A DNA stretch of 42,465 nt from [Flexibacter] sp. ATCC 35103 (GCF_001975985.1 NZ_MTQF01000011.1:1-42465), one strand, 5' to 3'. Numbered from the stretch's first letter, positions 23,935 to 33,670 are shown. The notes: generated from the sequence alone by a model not told the origin. A program made the numbers and translations.

Positions 23935-26934
23935 CTATAATTCTTCTAAAGTATCGCAGTGATATTCTTTTTTCTCTTTTCTTGTAGGTTGTTGTGTGCC
24001 TGCTCCTTTATTTTTTTCTTGTAACATTTGCCCAATCAGCAAGCTTCTTTCTTTAGTAATGGCCAATTGTTTTTCAGCGTCTTTTTCGATATCAAAATAA
24101 ACAACACCTTCAATAATTGTTTTCTCGGCTTTAGCATAAATAGATAATGGATTATCGCTCCATAACACAACATCAGCATCTTTACCTACTTTAAGACTTC
24201 CTACTTTATCATCTATGTGTAATAATTTGGCAGGATTCAGGGTTACAAATTTCCAGGCATCTTCTTCAGAAATATTTCCGTATTTTACTGCTTTTGCAGC
24301 TTCCTGATTCAATCTTCTGGACATCTCTGCATCATCAGAGTTATAAGCTACAACCAATCCTTCGTTATGCATAATTGGTCCGTTGAACGGAATTGCATCA
24401 TTTACTTCAAATTTATAAGCCCACCAATCAGAGAAAGTAGAAGCTCCAACTCCGTGTTCTTTCATTTTATCGGCTACTTTGTAACCTTCAAGAATGTGAG
24501 TGAAAGTATTTACTCTAAAATTGAATTTCTCGGTAACATTCATTAACATTAAAATCTCAGATTCTACATAAGAGTGACACGTAATAAAACGTTCTTTATT
24601 TATGATTTCTGCAATAGTCTGCAATTCTAAATCAACTCTTGGCGCTTTTCCTTTTTTAGAACCTGCGTTGAATTTTTTCCAGTTTTCGTCATATTCTTTT
24701 GCACGTTGAAAATAATCCGTAAAAACCTGTTCAACACCCATTCTGGTTTGAGGAAAACGAGTTGGATTATCAATTCCCCAATTCGCTTGTTTTACATTTT
24801 CTCCTAAAGCAAATTTGATGAACTTAGGTTGGTTTTTGTATAACATTTCATCCGGAGAAGATCCCCATTTCCATTTTACAATTGCAGAACGCCCACCAAT
24901 AGGGTTTGCAGATCCGTGCAATAACTGAGAAATTGTTACACCTCCGGCAAGATCCCTGTAAATATTAATATCTTCAGAGTTTACTACATCCTGAATCGTA
25001 ACTTCGGCAGTCGAGTTATGACCCATTTCGTTTACGCCTTTAGAAATAGCAATATGCGAGTGTTCATCAATGATTCCGCTTGTAATATGTTTTCCTTTTG
25101 CATCAATTACTGTAGCAGATGCATCTGAAAGATTTTTACCAACGGCAGCAATTTTTCCGTTTTTAATTAAAACATCCGTTTCTGTTAAAACGCCTTCTTT
25201 TTCGTTTGTCCAAACCGTAGCATTTTTAAACAATAAAGTTTGAGCCGTTAGTTTTTTTGAATCACCAAAAGCAACGTTAGGATAAGTTGTTGGAATTATA
25301 GGATTTGGTTTTTCTACTTTGGCAGTATCTTTTACAGCAACAAATGCACTTGTTCTTAAAGCAGTCCAGGTTAATTCATCACCATTTGATAACACTGCTT
25401 TTCCTGATAAACTTTCCGGTTTTTCTATAAAACCTGTTAAACGGGTATAGTTTGATTTAATCGTATCTGCAGGTTTGATTAAAAGGGAAATCCAATTTTT
25501 AGAAACAGCAAAAGTTGTTTTTAATTTTTTTGCATCAGCTGTAGTTATTTCAGATTTTGGCGCATCAGCAGTTCCGTCGATTTTCCATTTATACGTATCT
25601 TTTCCAACTGTTAAGTCGTAATTTCCGCGAATATCTTTTCCGTTAATATCATTTACTACATATTTCGTTCCCTGAACCCAGTTTTCATATAAAACCGTTT
25701 TCTCGTCAAAAATTTCGCCTGAAGTAATGACAAAATTCGCATAACTTCCGGTTTTTAAACTTCCAACTTCATTGCTTTTTCCTAAAATAGCAGCCGGAAT
25801 TGTTGTTAATGCTTCTAAAGCTTTTGTTTTATCAAAACCATATTTAATGGCTTTTAATAAATTAGGTTTAAAATCTTCGGTCTTTTTTAATTTGTCAGTT
25901 GTCAGCGCAAAAACAACACCATTATCAGATAAAACTTTTAAGTTTGAAGGTGCCTGATTCCAGAAACGCATATCTGTCAATTCTATTTGATTTGATAAAT
26001 AGGGGTTTGAAACATCATAAGCCTCCGGAAAACTTATCGGAATAATATATTTTGCGTTTGTATTTTTGATTTCGTCTATTCTTTCAAACTCATTTCCACT
26101 TCCTTTTAGAACATAACTTAAACCAAATTCTTTAGCGATTTTAGCCGCTCTCAAACTATTTAATTTATCTTCTGAAGCAAAAATCTGAACTAGCTTTTCG
26201 TTGCTTGCCAATGCTTCTAACGATAAATCTTTAGTATCAGAATTTCCTTTTTTATACCAATCCAGGTCTAAATACATCTGACGCAATAAAGCCATCATAC
26301 CCATTAATGAGCTTGGATAAGCCTGATTTGTCAAGGCACTTCTTGAAAAAGCAAAGTGGTTGGTGATTTTATTCGAAATAATTTGTTTGCTGCCTTCTGC
26401 ATTATTCAATGCAACTAAAACTCCGGTTCCCTGAGCAATTCCGTCAGGAATATGAGTTCCAACAACACCAAAACCGGCTTTTAATAATTCTTCGGCTTTT
26501 GGCTGGTCATATTTAAACGTTTCATACGTATTTACTTCCGGACGAACACTTTCGTTCCAGTAATAACCAACTCTTTTCGTATCGTATAATGGGTTACGAT
26601 CGCGTCCTCTGGTTACATTAGCTTTTGGTTTTTCGACTCCAAAACTGGTATAAATATCAATAAATGAAGGATAAATTGTTTTTCCCTCAAGATCAATAGC
26701 GATACTGTTTTTAGGAATTGTAATATTATTTCCAACTGCAACAACTTTACCATCCTGAATGAGTAAAGTTCCTTTTTCGATTTTTTGAGTTGGTGTAACA
26801 TAAATCGTGGCATTGGTAAAAACAGTGTAATTCTTGTTTTTGTTCTGCACACTTTCATTAATAGGGAAGTATTCCTGAGCGTAGGTTTTTGTTAAAAAAA
26901 CACTCAAAAAGAGTAGGAGTAGGGCTTTTTTCAT
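23935..26934 (-). CDS. secreted two-domain amidohydrolase
   Basis: A 999-residue secreted protein with a signal peptide ending TYAQ (residue 20). Two amidohydrolase domains lie in tandem. In the first, about residues 40-425, the strand-1 motif reads IYPSFIDIYTSFG (near 88-99) and lacks HxH. In the second, about residues 565-960, the motif is intact, SGIIDEHSHIA with His-Ser-His near 625, and is followed by ITCHSY, FTHILEG and YNSDDAEMSRR, giving the remaining metal and catalytic positions. The C-terminal tail is lysine-rich. Close relatives act on peptides or heterocyclic amides; the substrate here is unknown. It heads a two-gene operon with 22590-23897. Confidence 0.88.
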   Translation of the reverse strand: MKKALLLLFLSVFLTKTYAQEYFPINESVQNKNKNYTVFTNATIYVTPTQKIEKGTLLIQDGKVVAVGNNITIPKNSIAIDLEGKTIYPSFIDIYTSFGVEKPKANVTRGRDRNPLYDTKRVGYYWNESVRPEVNTYETFKYDQPKAEELLKAGFGVVGTHIPDGIAQGTGVLVALNNAEGSKQIISNKITNHFAFSRSALTNQAYPSSLMGMMALLRQMYLDLDWYKKGNSDTKDLSLEALASNEKLVQIFASEDKLNSLRAAKIAKEFGLSYVLKGSGNEFERIDEIKNTNAKYIIPISFPEAYDVSNPYLSNQIELTDMRFWNQAPSNLKVLSDNGVVFALTTDKLKKTEDFKPNLLKAIKYGFDKTKALEALTTIPAAILGKSNEVGSLKTGSYANFVITSGEIFDEKTVLYENWVQGTKYVVNDINGKDIRGNYDLTVGKDTYKWKIDGTADAPKSEITTADAKKLKTTFAVSKNWISLLIKPADTIKSNYTRLTGFIEKPESLSGKAVLSNGDELTWTALRTSAFVAVKDTAKVEKPNPIIPTTYPNVAFGDSKKLTAQTLLFKNATVWTNEKEGVLTETDVLIKNGKIAAVGKNLSDASATVIDAKGKHITSGIIDEHSHIAISKGVNEMGHNSTAEVTIQDVVNSEDINIYRDLAGGVTISQLLHGSANPIGGRSAIVKWKWGSSPDEMLYKNQPKFIKFALGENVKQANWGIDNPTRFPQTRMGVEQVFTDYFQRAKEYDENWKKFNAGSKKGKAPRVDLELQTIAEIINKERFITCHSYVESEILMLMNVTEKFNFRVNTFTHILEGYKVADKMKEHGVGASTFSDWWAYKFEVNDAIPFNGPIMHNEGLVVAYNSDDAEMSRRLNQEAAKAVKYGNISEEDAWKFVTLNPAKLLHIDDKVGSLKVGKDADVVLWSDNPLSIYAKAEKTIIEGVVYFDIEKDAEKQLAITKERSLLIGQMLQEKNKGAGTQQPTRKEKKEYHCDTLEEL

Positions 26935-27063
26935 AGTTAATTTGCAATTTTGTTGCTAAAAATATGAAATATATGTTATCTAAAATTTATTTAGTAGAAT
27001 GTTTTTTCTTTATTTAGATAATATTTTAATTAAATCGTTGATAAGTAGCACTTATCGAATAGT

Positions 27064-28038
27064 ATGAAAAATAACAAGAGTATAAAATGGGGAATTATTG
27101 GCTTGGGAAACATTGCAAATCAATTTGCTGCAGATTTACTGCTGTTAGACGATGCCCATTTATTTGCAGTTGCATCCAGAGACCATGATAAAGCAATTGC
27201 GTTTGCAAAAAAGTACAATTGTACCAAAGCCTACGATTCTTATGATGCGCTTTTTAAGGACGATCAGGTTGATATTATTTATATTGCAACGCCACATGAT
27301 TCGCATGCCGAATTATCTATAAAGGCTTTAGAAAACGGTAAACATGTTTTATGCGAAAAACCATTGGCTTTATCTTATAAAGATGCTGTTCTAATGGTTG
27401 AAGCTTCAAAAAAGAATAATAAATTTTTTATGGAAGCATTCTGGACACGTTTTATTCCGTCTGTTCAGGAAGTTTTAGCTAAAATAAATCAGGGAATTAT
27501 TGGCGACGTAAAATATATAAAAGCCGATTTTGCTTTTTATGCTGATGAAAAACAAGGCGGAAGACTTTTTGATAAAAATCTAGGCGGAGGCGCTTTGTTT
27601 GATATTGGCGTTTATCCCTTATTTCTCTCCTATATAATGCTTGGGATTCCAAAAGAAATTATAGCAAAATCTATTGATCATAAAAACGGAATTGATCTTC
27701 AAACTTCGATAATCTTGCAATATGAAAATGCTCAGGCAGTTTTGCACGCTTCAATAATTTCAGAATCTGATATGAAAGCAACAATAAGCGGAACACAAGG
27801 ACATATTCAGCTTAATTCTCCGTGGTATATTGCTGATGGATATTCTGTTTCTAAAAATCATAAAGAAGAAAATTTTATTTTGCCAAACCTGGGAACAGGA
27901 TATATTCATGAAGCAATTGAATGTCATAATTGTATCAGAAATAACCAAATCGAAAGTCAGCTTTGGTCGCACCAAAACAGTTTGGACTTGAGTAAAATAA
28001 CAAACCAAATTAAAACCCAAATTGGGTTAGAATTTTAA
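27064..28038 (+). CDS. Gfo/Idh/MocA-family NAD(P)-dependent oxidoreductase
   Basis: A 324-residue cytoplasmic dehydrogenase. The N-terminal Rossmann fold starts with WGIIGLGNIANQFAADL, and the conserved VLCEKPLALS lies near residue 97. The catalytic-domain part has GGGALFDIGVYPLFLSYIMLG near 175. Such enzymes oxidise sugars, inositols or trans-dihydrodiols, and the sequence does not tell which. It is divergent from the amidohydrolase operon and precedes the ComM-like gene by 78 bp on the same strand. Confidence 0.9.
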   Translation: MKNNKSIKWGIIGLGNIANQFAADLLLLDDAHLFAVASRDHDKAIAFAKKYNCTKAYDSYDALFKDDQVDIIYIATPHDSHAELSIKALENGKHVLCEKPLALSYKDAVLMVEASKKNNKFFMEAFWTRFIPSVQEVLAKINQGIIGDVKYIKADFAFYADEKQGGRLFDKNLGGGALFDIGVYPLFLSYIMLGIPKEIIAKSIDHKNGIDLQTSIILQYENAQAVLHASIISESDMKATISGTQGHIQLNSPWYIADGYSVSKNHKEENFILPNLGTGYIHEAIECHNCIRNNQIESQLWSHQNSLDLSKITNQIKTQIGLEF

Positions 28039-28116
28039 AAAATATATTTTGTAGTAAAAATATTATAATTTAAGATTATTTTCATTAGATTTAAAAATAT
28101 TTAATGAAGAGATTTT

Positions 28117-29652
28117 ATGTTAGTAAAAGTTTACGGAAGCGCAGTTTTTGGAGTTGAGGCTACTACAATTACTGTTGAAGTTCATATGGATAAAGGAATT
28201 GGTTATCACTTAGTTGGATTGCCTGATAATGCAATAAAAGAAAGCAGTTACCGAATTGCTGCTGCGCTTAAAAATAATGGTTACAGTTTACCCGGCAAAA
28301 AAATAACGATCAATATGGCACCAGCCGACTTAAGAAAGGAAGGTTCTGCGTATGATTTACCTTTAGCAATGGGAATTTTAGTAGCTTCAGATCAGATAAA
28401 AGCTCCTGAAATTGAAAATTATGTCATTATGGGAGAGCTTTCTCTTGACGGAAGTTTACAACCTATTCGCGGCGCATTACCTATCGCCATAAAAGCGAAG
28501 GAAGAAGGATATAAAGGGTTTTTTCTCCCCATTCAAAACGTAAAAGAAGCGGCTATTGTTGACGGGTTACATGTATATGGAGTAGAAAATGTGCAAGATG
28601 TAATTAATTTTTTTGCCGGTAAAGGAACTCTTGAACCCACTGTTATTGATACAAGAGCCGAATTTTATAAAACTTTAGATTTTCCTGAATTCGATTTTTC
28701 TGATGTTCGCGGACAGGAAAGTATAAAACGATGCATGGAAATTGCTGCTGCCGGAGGGCATAATATTATATTAATTGGCCCGCCCGGAGCAGGAAAAACG
28801 ATGCTTGCCAAACGTGTACCCAGTATTTTACCGCCAATGACTTTACGAGAAGCATTAGAAACGACTAAAATTCACAGTGTTGCCGGAAAATTAAAAGAAG
28901 TTGGTTTAATGAATCAGCGGCCATTTCGTAGTCCGCATCATACTATTTCTAATGTTGCACTTGTTGGAGGAGGAAGTTACCCGCAACCCGGAGAAATTTC
29001 GATGGCTCACAATGGGGTTTTGTTTCTGGACGAATTACCGGAATTTAAACGTGATGTTCTGGAAGTTATGCGTCAGCCACTTGAAGATCGTGAAGTAACT
29101 ATTTCGCGTGCTAAATTTACGGTAACTTATCCATCATCGTTTATGTTGGTGGCGAGTATGAACCCAAGTCCAAGTGGTTTTTTTAACGATCCAAGTATGC
29201 CAAATACTTCTTCACCACATGAAATGCAGCGTTATTTAAGTAAAATATCGGGACCTTTATTAGACAGGATCGACATTCATATTGAAGTTACACCGGTTCC
29301 TTTCGAAAAATTATCTGATGATCGAAAAGCCGAAAGCAGTGTTGAAATTAGGAAGAGAGTTACAGCCGCGCGGGAAATTCAGACCAAGCGATTTGAAGAA
29401 ATGGAAAACATACATTATAATGCCCAAATGAGCAGTAAATTAATCAGGGAGTATTGTGCACTTGACGATCAATCAAAAGAATTATTAAAAACGGCTATGG
29501 AACGATTAAATCTTTCTGCCCGTGCCTATGACAGAATCCTGAAAGTAGCCCGCACAATAGCTGATTTAGATGATGCACCATTGGTGATCTCACAACATAT
29601 TGCCGAAGCAATTCAATACAGAAGTCTCGACCGGGATGGCTGGCTTGGCTAA
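28117..29652 (+). CDS. comM: YifB/ComM-family AAA+ ATPase (Mg-chelatase-like)
   Basis: A 511-residue protein. In other bacteria ComM is a hexameric helicase that promotes branch migration during integration of transforming DNA. The N-terminal ChlI-type domain (residues about 20-140) has PADLRKEGSAYDLPLA. Walker A GPPGAGKT is at about 221-228, Walker B with FLDELPEF near 304, a segment with EVMRQPLEDREV follows, and the Mg-chelatase C-terminal domain begins near 410 (SARAYDRILKVARTIADL). All ATPase motifs look intact. Most bacteria carry it, including ones not known to be competent. Confidence 0.95.
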   Translation: MLVKVYGSAVFGVEATTITVEVHMDKGIGYHLVGLPDNAIKESSYRIAAALKNNGYSLPGKKITINMAPADLRKEGSAYDLPLAMGILVASDQIKAPEIENYVIMGELSLDGSLQPIRGALPIAIKAKEEGYKGFFLPIQNVKEAAIVDGLHVYGVENVQDVINFFAGKGTLEPTVIDTRAEFYKTLDFPEFDFSDVRGQESIKRCMEIAAAGGHNIILIGPPGAGKTMLAKRVPSILPPMTLREALETTKIHSVAGKLKEVGLMNQRPFRSPHHTISNVALVGGGSYPQPGEISMAHNGVLFLDELPEFKRDVLEVMRQPLEDREVTISRAKFTVTYPSSFMLVASMNPSPSGFFNDPSMPNTSSPHEMQRYLSKISGPLLDRIDIHIEVTPVPFEKLSDDRKAESSVEIRKRVTAAREIQTKRFEEMENIHYNAQMSSKLIREYCALDDQSKELLKTAMERLNLSARAYDRILKVARTIADLDDAPLVISQHIAEAIQYRSLDRDGWLG

Positions 29653-29688
29653 TCCCGAGACTGGGATTGCGAAGTTTGTGGCTAGAAA

Positions 29689-30063
29689 TTATTCGAATTT
29701 TAAGCTTGCATTTTTCGACATTAAATAAGAAGTTAGCTTTTTTATTTTTCCATTTTCCATTTCAAAAACATCACAAAAAACAGCATTTAATATATTTCCG
29801 TTTTTCATATTTCCCTGAACTGCACCTTCAGCAATGACAACATCGTTTTCTTCAACAAGTTTTATAATTTGAATTGTTGGGCTTCCAACAAAATTGTCAT
29901 TCTCAATTTCCTTATCAAATTCTTCTTTGCCAACATGTTGATAGATTCCCGGCATTTCCCAAATAATATCATCAGTAAGGCAAGCAAGGATTCTTTCATG
30001 ATCACTTACTCTAAAAGCTTCCATGTATTCGTTTACAGTTTGTTTATTTGCAGTCATATTCAT
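29689..30063 (-). CDS. NTF2-like (SnoaL/ketosteroid isomerase-like) protein
   Basis: A 124-residue soluble protein of the NTF2-like superfamily: an N-terminal helix (TVNEYMEAFRVSDHERILACL), TDDIIWEMPG, then a cone-shaped sheet with DVVIAEGAVQGNMKNG and FCDVFEMENGKIKKLTSYL. The FCDVF-x-x-x-NGKI pattern is typical of SnoaL-like proteins. No catalytic assignment is possible, as members include isomerases, epoxide hydrolases and proteins without known activity. It meets the ComM gene tail to tail and lies 22 bp after a lipocalin-like gene, so the two may share a transcript. Confidence 0.8.
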   Translation of the reverse strand: MNMTANKQTVNEYMEAFRVSDHERILACLTDDIIWEMPGIYQHVGKEEFDKEIENDNFVGSPTIQIIKLVEENDVVIAEGAVQGNMKNGNILNAVFCDVFEMENGKIKKLTSYLMSKNASLKFE

Positions 30064-30085
30064 AAAAAATTAAGATTTGAAGACT

Positions 30086-30451
30086 TTATTCACTCACTTT
30101 TTTATATTCAAGAGTTCCCATTTGGGGCGTTGTAATAATACGTTTTGTGGTATCAAAATAATCTATTGTAAATTTTATTGGCAATAACACGGCGATAATA
30201 GTAAGTTCAGAATTATCTTGAGATAATTTCCATTTGGCTTTGTGTGATTCATCTCCAACAAGACTTTCAAAATCTCCATTCTCTCTAAAAACCTGAAAAA
30301 CCTGATCTGTTTTAAAATAATCTTTAATGTCTTTTTCCTTACCCTTTTTTTCCCATTTTACTAATTGCCATTTTCCAATAAGTTCTTTAGAAGTTTGTGC
30401 ATTTACCAAGCATCCAATTAAACAGATAAGGATTAAAAAAACTTTTTTCAT
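30086..30451 (-). CDS. secreted lipocalin-like protein
   Basis: A 121-residue exported protein with a signal peptide ending CLVNAQ (about residue 19). The mature part opens with SKELIGKWQLVKWEKKGK, the GxW start of small Bacteroidetes lipocalin-like domains. ENGDFESL, KAKWKLSQDNSELTI and a final beta strand follow. Ligand and role are unknown. It is small for a full lipocalin, so it may be a single open barrel or half-barrel. It lies just upstream of the NTF2-like gene. Confidence 0.7.
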   Translation of the reverse strand: MKKVFLILICLIGCLVNAQTSKELIGKWQLVKWEKKGKEKDIKDYFKTDQVFQVFRENGDFESLVGDESHKAKWKLSQDNSELTIIAVLLPIKFTIDYFDTTKRIITTPQMGTLEYKKVSE

Positions 30452-30483
30452 AATAATTTGGTTATTAGAGTTGTAGGGTAAAA

Positions 30484-31170
30484 TTAATGATTTTTAGAAA
30501 TATTCCAAAAACTAATTTTTCTTCTCGTCACAAAACCTAGTTTTTCATAAAGAGCAATTGCGCCAATATTACTTTCGACTACATGCAAATAGGGAATTTT
30601 GTTCTCATCAAAAATTTTATTAACTGCATGCGTAATCAATTGTTTGGCATATCCTTTTCCTGTATGATCCGGATGCGTTATGATAGCACTGACCTCTGTA
30701 AAGTCATTCATTTTCATGCGTTCGCCCGTAATTGCAACTAATTTATTTTCCTTAAAAATCCCAAAGTAATTACCAAGCGACGGAGTTTTGTTTTTAAAAT
30801 ATCCCGGCTGTACCAAATTGACCAAATGAACTAATTCATCATTATTTTTCTCAGTAAGTTTAATGATTTCTGCAGTTATTGGTTGCTGTATTTTATTGTA
30901 AATAATCATTTGAAGACAGACTAATTCTTTTGCAATCTTTAGATAATCAGCTATTTCAGGTTTTTCTCCCACAATAAAAAAGCTTTCTGCTAATACCGAA
31001 TATTGATTTATGGCGTCTAAAGTGCTTTCAGCTTTAACAAAACCACCAAACGGACAATAATCAGGATTATAAAACTGAGTTCCGTTATAATCGATGGCAA
31101 ATGCAGCATGAGTTTCTGATAAGGAATTCCATACCGGATTATCTAATTTGTATTCTTCTGTATTTTTCAT
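30484..31170 (-). CDS. GNAT-family N-acetyltransferase
   Basis: A 228-residue cytoplasmic acetyltransferase that should use acetyl-CoA. The acyl-CoA loop region ITHPDHTGKGYAKQLITHAV (about residues 162-181) and the C-terminal NIGAIALYEKLGFVTRRKISFW are classical. The N-terminal 100 residues are a divergent helper region. I chose the ATG at 31168-31170; the alternative is a TTG 18 bases upstream. The acceptor substrate is unknown. Confidence 0.85.
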   Translation of the reverse strand: MKNTEEYKLDNPVWNSLSETHAAFAIDYNGTQFYNPDYCPFGGFVKAESTLDAINQYSVLAESFFIVGEKPEIADYLKIAKELVCLQMIIYNKIQQPITAEIIKLTEKNNDELVHLVNLVQPGYFKNKTPSLGNYFGIFKENKLVAITGERMKMNDFTEVSAIITHPDHTGKGYAKQLITHAVNKIFDENKIPYLHVVESNIGAIALYEKLGFVTRRKISFWNISKNH

Positions 31171-31202
31171 TCGTGTAATTTTTATCAATTATCATAAACC
31201 TT

Positions 31203-32075
31203 TTATTCTTTTTCTTGTATCGGATAAAAGAATTTAAAAGAATTTGAAGCTGCCGGATGTAAAATCGTAGCATGATTTTCTTTAGGAAAATAGTCAAAGT
31301 ATACTTTTATGTTTTTGCTTTTTGTTGCTTTAATTTTTTCGGCAAGTAAATTAGCATCGACTTCCATGACTCTCGGGATCTCTGTTGGGGTAAGACCTTC
31401 TTTGCCCACCGCAATATAAATATCAGTTTGCTGATTAAAATTCTCCTGAAAAATAATACTTTCCTGATTTAGTATAGAACCATTATTCCACCAAATGCTA
31501 GGGCTTACAATAACGTATTTATTAAAAAGAGTTGGTTTTTTTAATAAAATTTCGGTTTCAAGTAATCCGCCTAATGATTGCCCAATAATAGTTTTTGAAT
31601 CATTTGTTTTGTACTTTTTATTAATAAAAGGCTGTACTTCTTTTTCGATAAAAGCAATAAATTTATCCGAATGTCCTGCAGTAGCAAAACGTTTTTGATC
31701 TTTTTCTATAGTTGTAGGAAACGTAAAATCTCTTCTTCTGTCAACCGTAGCGATTCCTACAACAATAGATTTAGGAACCTGATTGATCCATTCAAAACTA
31801 TTAAATTGTACTAATCCTGCAATGTGAATAAAGTCTTCGTCTGCTGAACCATCCAATACATAAATCACGGGATATTTTGTCGCATCTTCTGGCTTATAAC
31901 CTTCTGGAAGATAAATATTCAGAATTCTTTTTTCTCCCAGTTCCTTCGATTGTATTTCGTCTATAACACCTAAAACAAAAGGTTTGCTTGTTTCTGTTGT
32001 TTTCGATTTATTGGTTTGGCTAAAAATTAAAGCTGAAGTAAAAAACAGGATTGTAAGAGTCTTAAATTTATTCAT
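31203..32075 (-). CDS. secreted alpha/beta hydrolase, esterase D / enterochelin esterase-like
   Basis: A 290-residue protein with a signal peptide (to about residue 18, LIFSQ). YPVIYVLDGSADEDF is near residue 67. The nucleophile elbow IIGQSLGGLL is near residue 163, with serine inside GxSxG. The family's histidine is in FPKENHATILHPA near the C-terminus. The group includes siderophore esterases and acyl esterases; no siderophore genes are nearby, so the substrate is open. It lies 32 bp upstream of the GNAT gene in the same direction. Confidence 0.85.
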   Translation of the reverse strand: MNKFKTLTILFFTSALIFSQTNKSKTTETSKPFVLGVIDEIQSKELGEKRILNIYLPEGYKPEDATKYPVIYVLDGSADEDFIHIAGLVQFNSFEWINQVPKSIVVGIATVDRRRDFTFPTTIEKDQKRFATAGHSDKFIAFIEKEVQPFINKKYKTNDSKTIIGQSLGGLLETEILLKKPTLFNKYVIVSPSIWWNNGSILNQESIIFQENFNQQTDIYIAVGKEGLTPTEIPRVMEVDANLLAEKIKATKSKNIKVYFDYFPKENHATILHPAASNSFKFFYPIQEKE

Positions 32076-32210
32076 TATTGGGTATTAATTAAATACTTTG
32101 AGTTTTTAAAAAAGTAGTTTTTTGAATAACGAAAATACGAATTAAAAGTTGAAAAAAAATCCCATTTGCCACAAGACGAACGGGATTGTATAAATAAAAC
32201 ATAGAAAATA

Positions 32211-32711
32211 TTATGTTCTCGAAGCAAAAATTTTATCCAGACCTTGCATCGCAATTGTGAATCCTTCCTTGAAGCCCATTTCGATTATTTTTTCCAGGTC
32301 AGAAAGATTTTCATGTTTGATGGCAATATCTACAATAGTAGTTTCTCCTTGTTCTGAAAAACTTACATCCCAGTCAGAGCGAGGAAAATCTTTGTTTAGA
32401 TTACCTTCGCTATCGCAAAATGCATCTAAATATTTAAAATTAGTTTTTGGGGTTATAGACGTAAAATCTGCCAAAGCCCAATGTTCTTCGCCTTCCGGAC
32501 CAAGCATGGCGTAGAGTCTCTGACCGCCTTCTTTAAATTCCATTCTCTTTGTTTTGGCTTTCCATGGGGCAGGAGCCCACCATTGGTCAAGTATTTCGGC
32601 TTCTGTCCATGCTGACCACACATTCGAAAGCGATCCATTAAACTCACGTTTTACATTTACAGTGCTAGTTTCTTTGTCTACAGTAAAATTCATTAATAAA
32701 TCAGATTTCAT
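32211..32711 (-). CDS. SRPBCC/AHSA1-family protein (second of a tandem pair)
   Basis: A 166-residue START-like/AHSA1 protein with a large ligand cavity. The N-terminal strand and helix give VKREFNGSLSNVWSAWTEAEILDQWWAPAP. GGQRLYAMLGPEGEEHWALADF and the C-terminal long helix FKEGFTIAMQGLDKIF follow. It closely resembles its upstream neighbour at 32744 over its whole length, so the two arose by tandem duplication. Both start codons are ATG. Gap to the neighbour is 32 bp. Ligand and activity are unknown. Confidence 0.85.
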   Translation of the reverse strand: MKSDLLMNFTVDKETSTVNVKREFNGSLSNVWSAWTEAEILDQWWAPAPWKAKTKRMEFKEGGQRLYAMLGPEGEEHWALADFTSITPKTNFKYLDAFCDSEGNLNKDFPRSDWDVSFSEQGETTIVDIAIKHENLSDLEKIIEMGFKEGFTIAMQGLDKIFASRT

Positions 32712-32743
32712 TTTTTTAAGATTTAAAATTCATAAATATTTGA

Positions 32744-33256
32744 CTAAAAGCGGTTTTGATTTTGTGTTTCAAAGATTTTATCCAAACCATCCATGGCAAT
32801 TGTGAATCCTTCTTTGAATCCCATTTCTATTATTTTTTCTAACTCAGCCAGACTATTTCTTTTAATTGCAATATCAACAATGGTTAAATCTCCCTTTTCA
32901 GAGAAAGTTACATCCCAGTACGAACTTCCAAAATTTGGGTCCGGATTTGCTTCGGCATCGCAAAAAGTTGAGGAATATTTAAAATTTGTTTTTGGAGAAA
33001 TTGAACTATACTCAAAAAAGCTCCATTTTTCCTGATTTTCAGGCCCAACCATTGCATACAATCTTCGTCCGCCTTCCTTAAATTCCATGCTTTTTGTTTT
33101 AGACTTAAATGGAGCCGGAGCCCACCATTGGTCTAATATTTCAGGTTCTGTCCAGGCTGACCAAACATTAGCAAGCGATGCGTTGAACTCCCGTTTTATG
33201 TGTACCGTGCTGTTTTCTTTGTCTACAGTAAAATTCATTAAAAGATTAGATTTCAT
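32744..33256 (-). CDS. SRPBCC/AHSA1-family protein (first of a tandem pair)
   Basis: A 170-residue paralogue of the 32211 protein. The N-terminal region and the C-terminal helix are nearly identical between the two, while the middle (about residues 75-120) has diverged, as expected if their ligands differ. Its ATG lies 11 bp inside the 3' end of the ArsR gene, which argues for translational coupling. In related organisms ArsR plus SRPBCC pairs are common and the regulator is thought to control the partner. Confidence 0.85.
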   Translation of the reverse strand: MKSNLLMNFTVDKENSTVHIKREFNASLANVWSAWTEPEILDQWWAPAPFKSKTKSMEFKEGGRRLYAMVGPENQEKWSFFEYSSISPKTNFKYSSTFCDAEANPDPNFGSSYWDVTFSEKGDLTIVDIAIKRNSLAELEKIIEMGFKEGFTIAMDGLDKIFETQNQNRF

Positions 33257-33572
33257 TTTCTTTAGATTTTAGATTCATTAATACTTGATCGAGCTGACTG
33301 AAACGGTCCTCCCAAATTTCTTTAAATTGGGTTAACCATTTGTCAATTTCTTTCATTTTGTCAATTTTCAGTTGGTAATAAATTTCTCGTCCTATTTTTT
33401 TTTCCTCTAACAATTCACATTCGTTTAGAATTTTGATATGTTTAGAAACTGCTTGTCTTGTGGTATTAAATTGTTCTGCAATAGTATTTGGTGTCAATGC
33501 ATTTGTAGCAACTAACACTAAAATTGCTCTACGGGTTGGGTCAGCAATAGCTTGAAATATATCTCGTTTCAT
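33246..33572 (-). CDS. ArsR-family winged-helix regulator
   Basis: A 108-residue DNA-binding protein. The pattern DIFQAIADPTRRAILVLVATNALTP at the N-terminus and the recognition helix TTRQAVSKHIKILNECELLEEKKIGREIYYQL are typical of ArsR. The metal-binding ELCVCDL motif is absent, so it is not a classical arsenite sensor. It belongs to the subgroup found next to AHSA1/SRPBCC proteins. It starts the operon with two tandem SRPBCC genes and overlaps the first by 11 bp. Confidence 0.9.
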   Translation of the reverse strand: MKRDIFQAIADPTRRAILVLVATNALTPNTIAEQFNTTRQAVSKHIKILNECELLEEKKIGREIYYQLKIDKMKEIDKWLTQFKEIWEDRFSQLDQVLMNLKSKENEI

Positions 33573-33670
33573 TTTGATTTAAATCTTAATTAGCAATCAA
33601 TCAGTTGCAAATATACGCAACCTTTTGGTTTCTTAATGTTTTTTTTGATTTTTTTTAGCTTGACAAAAAA

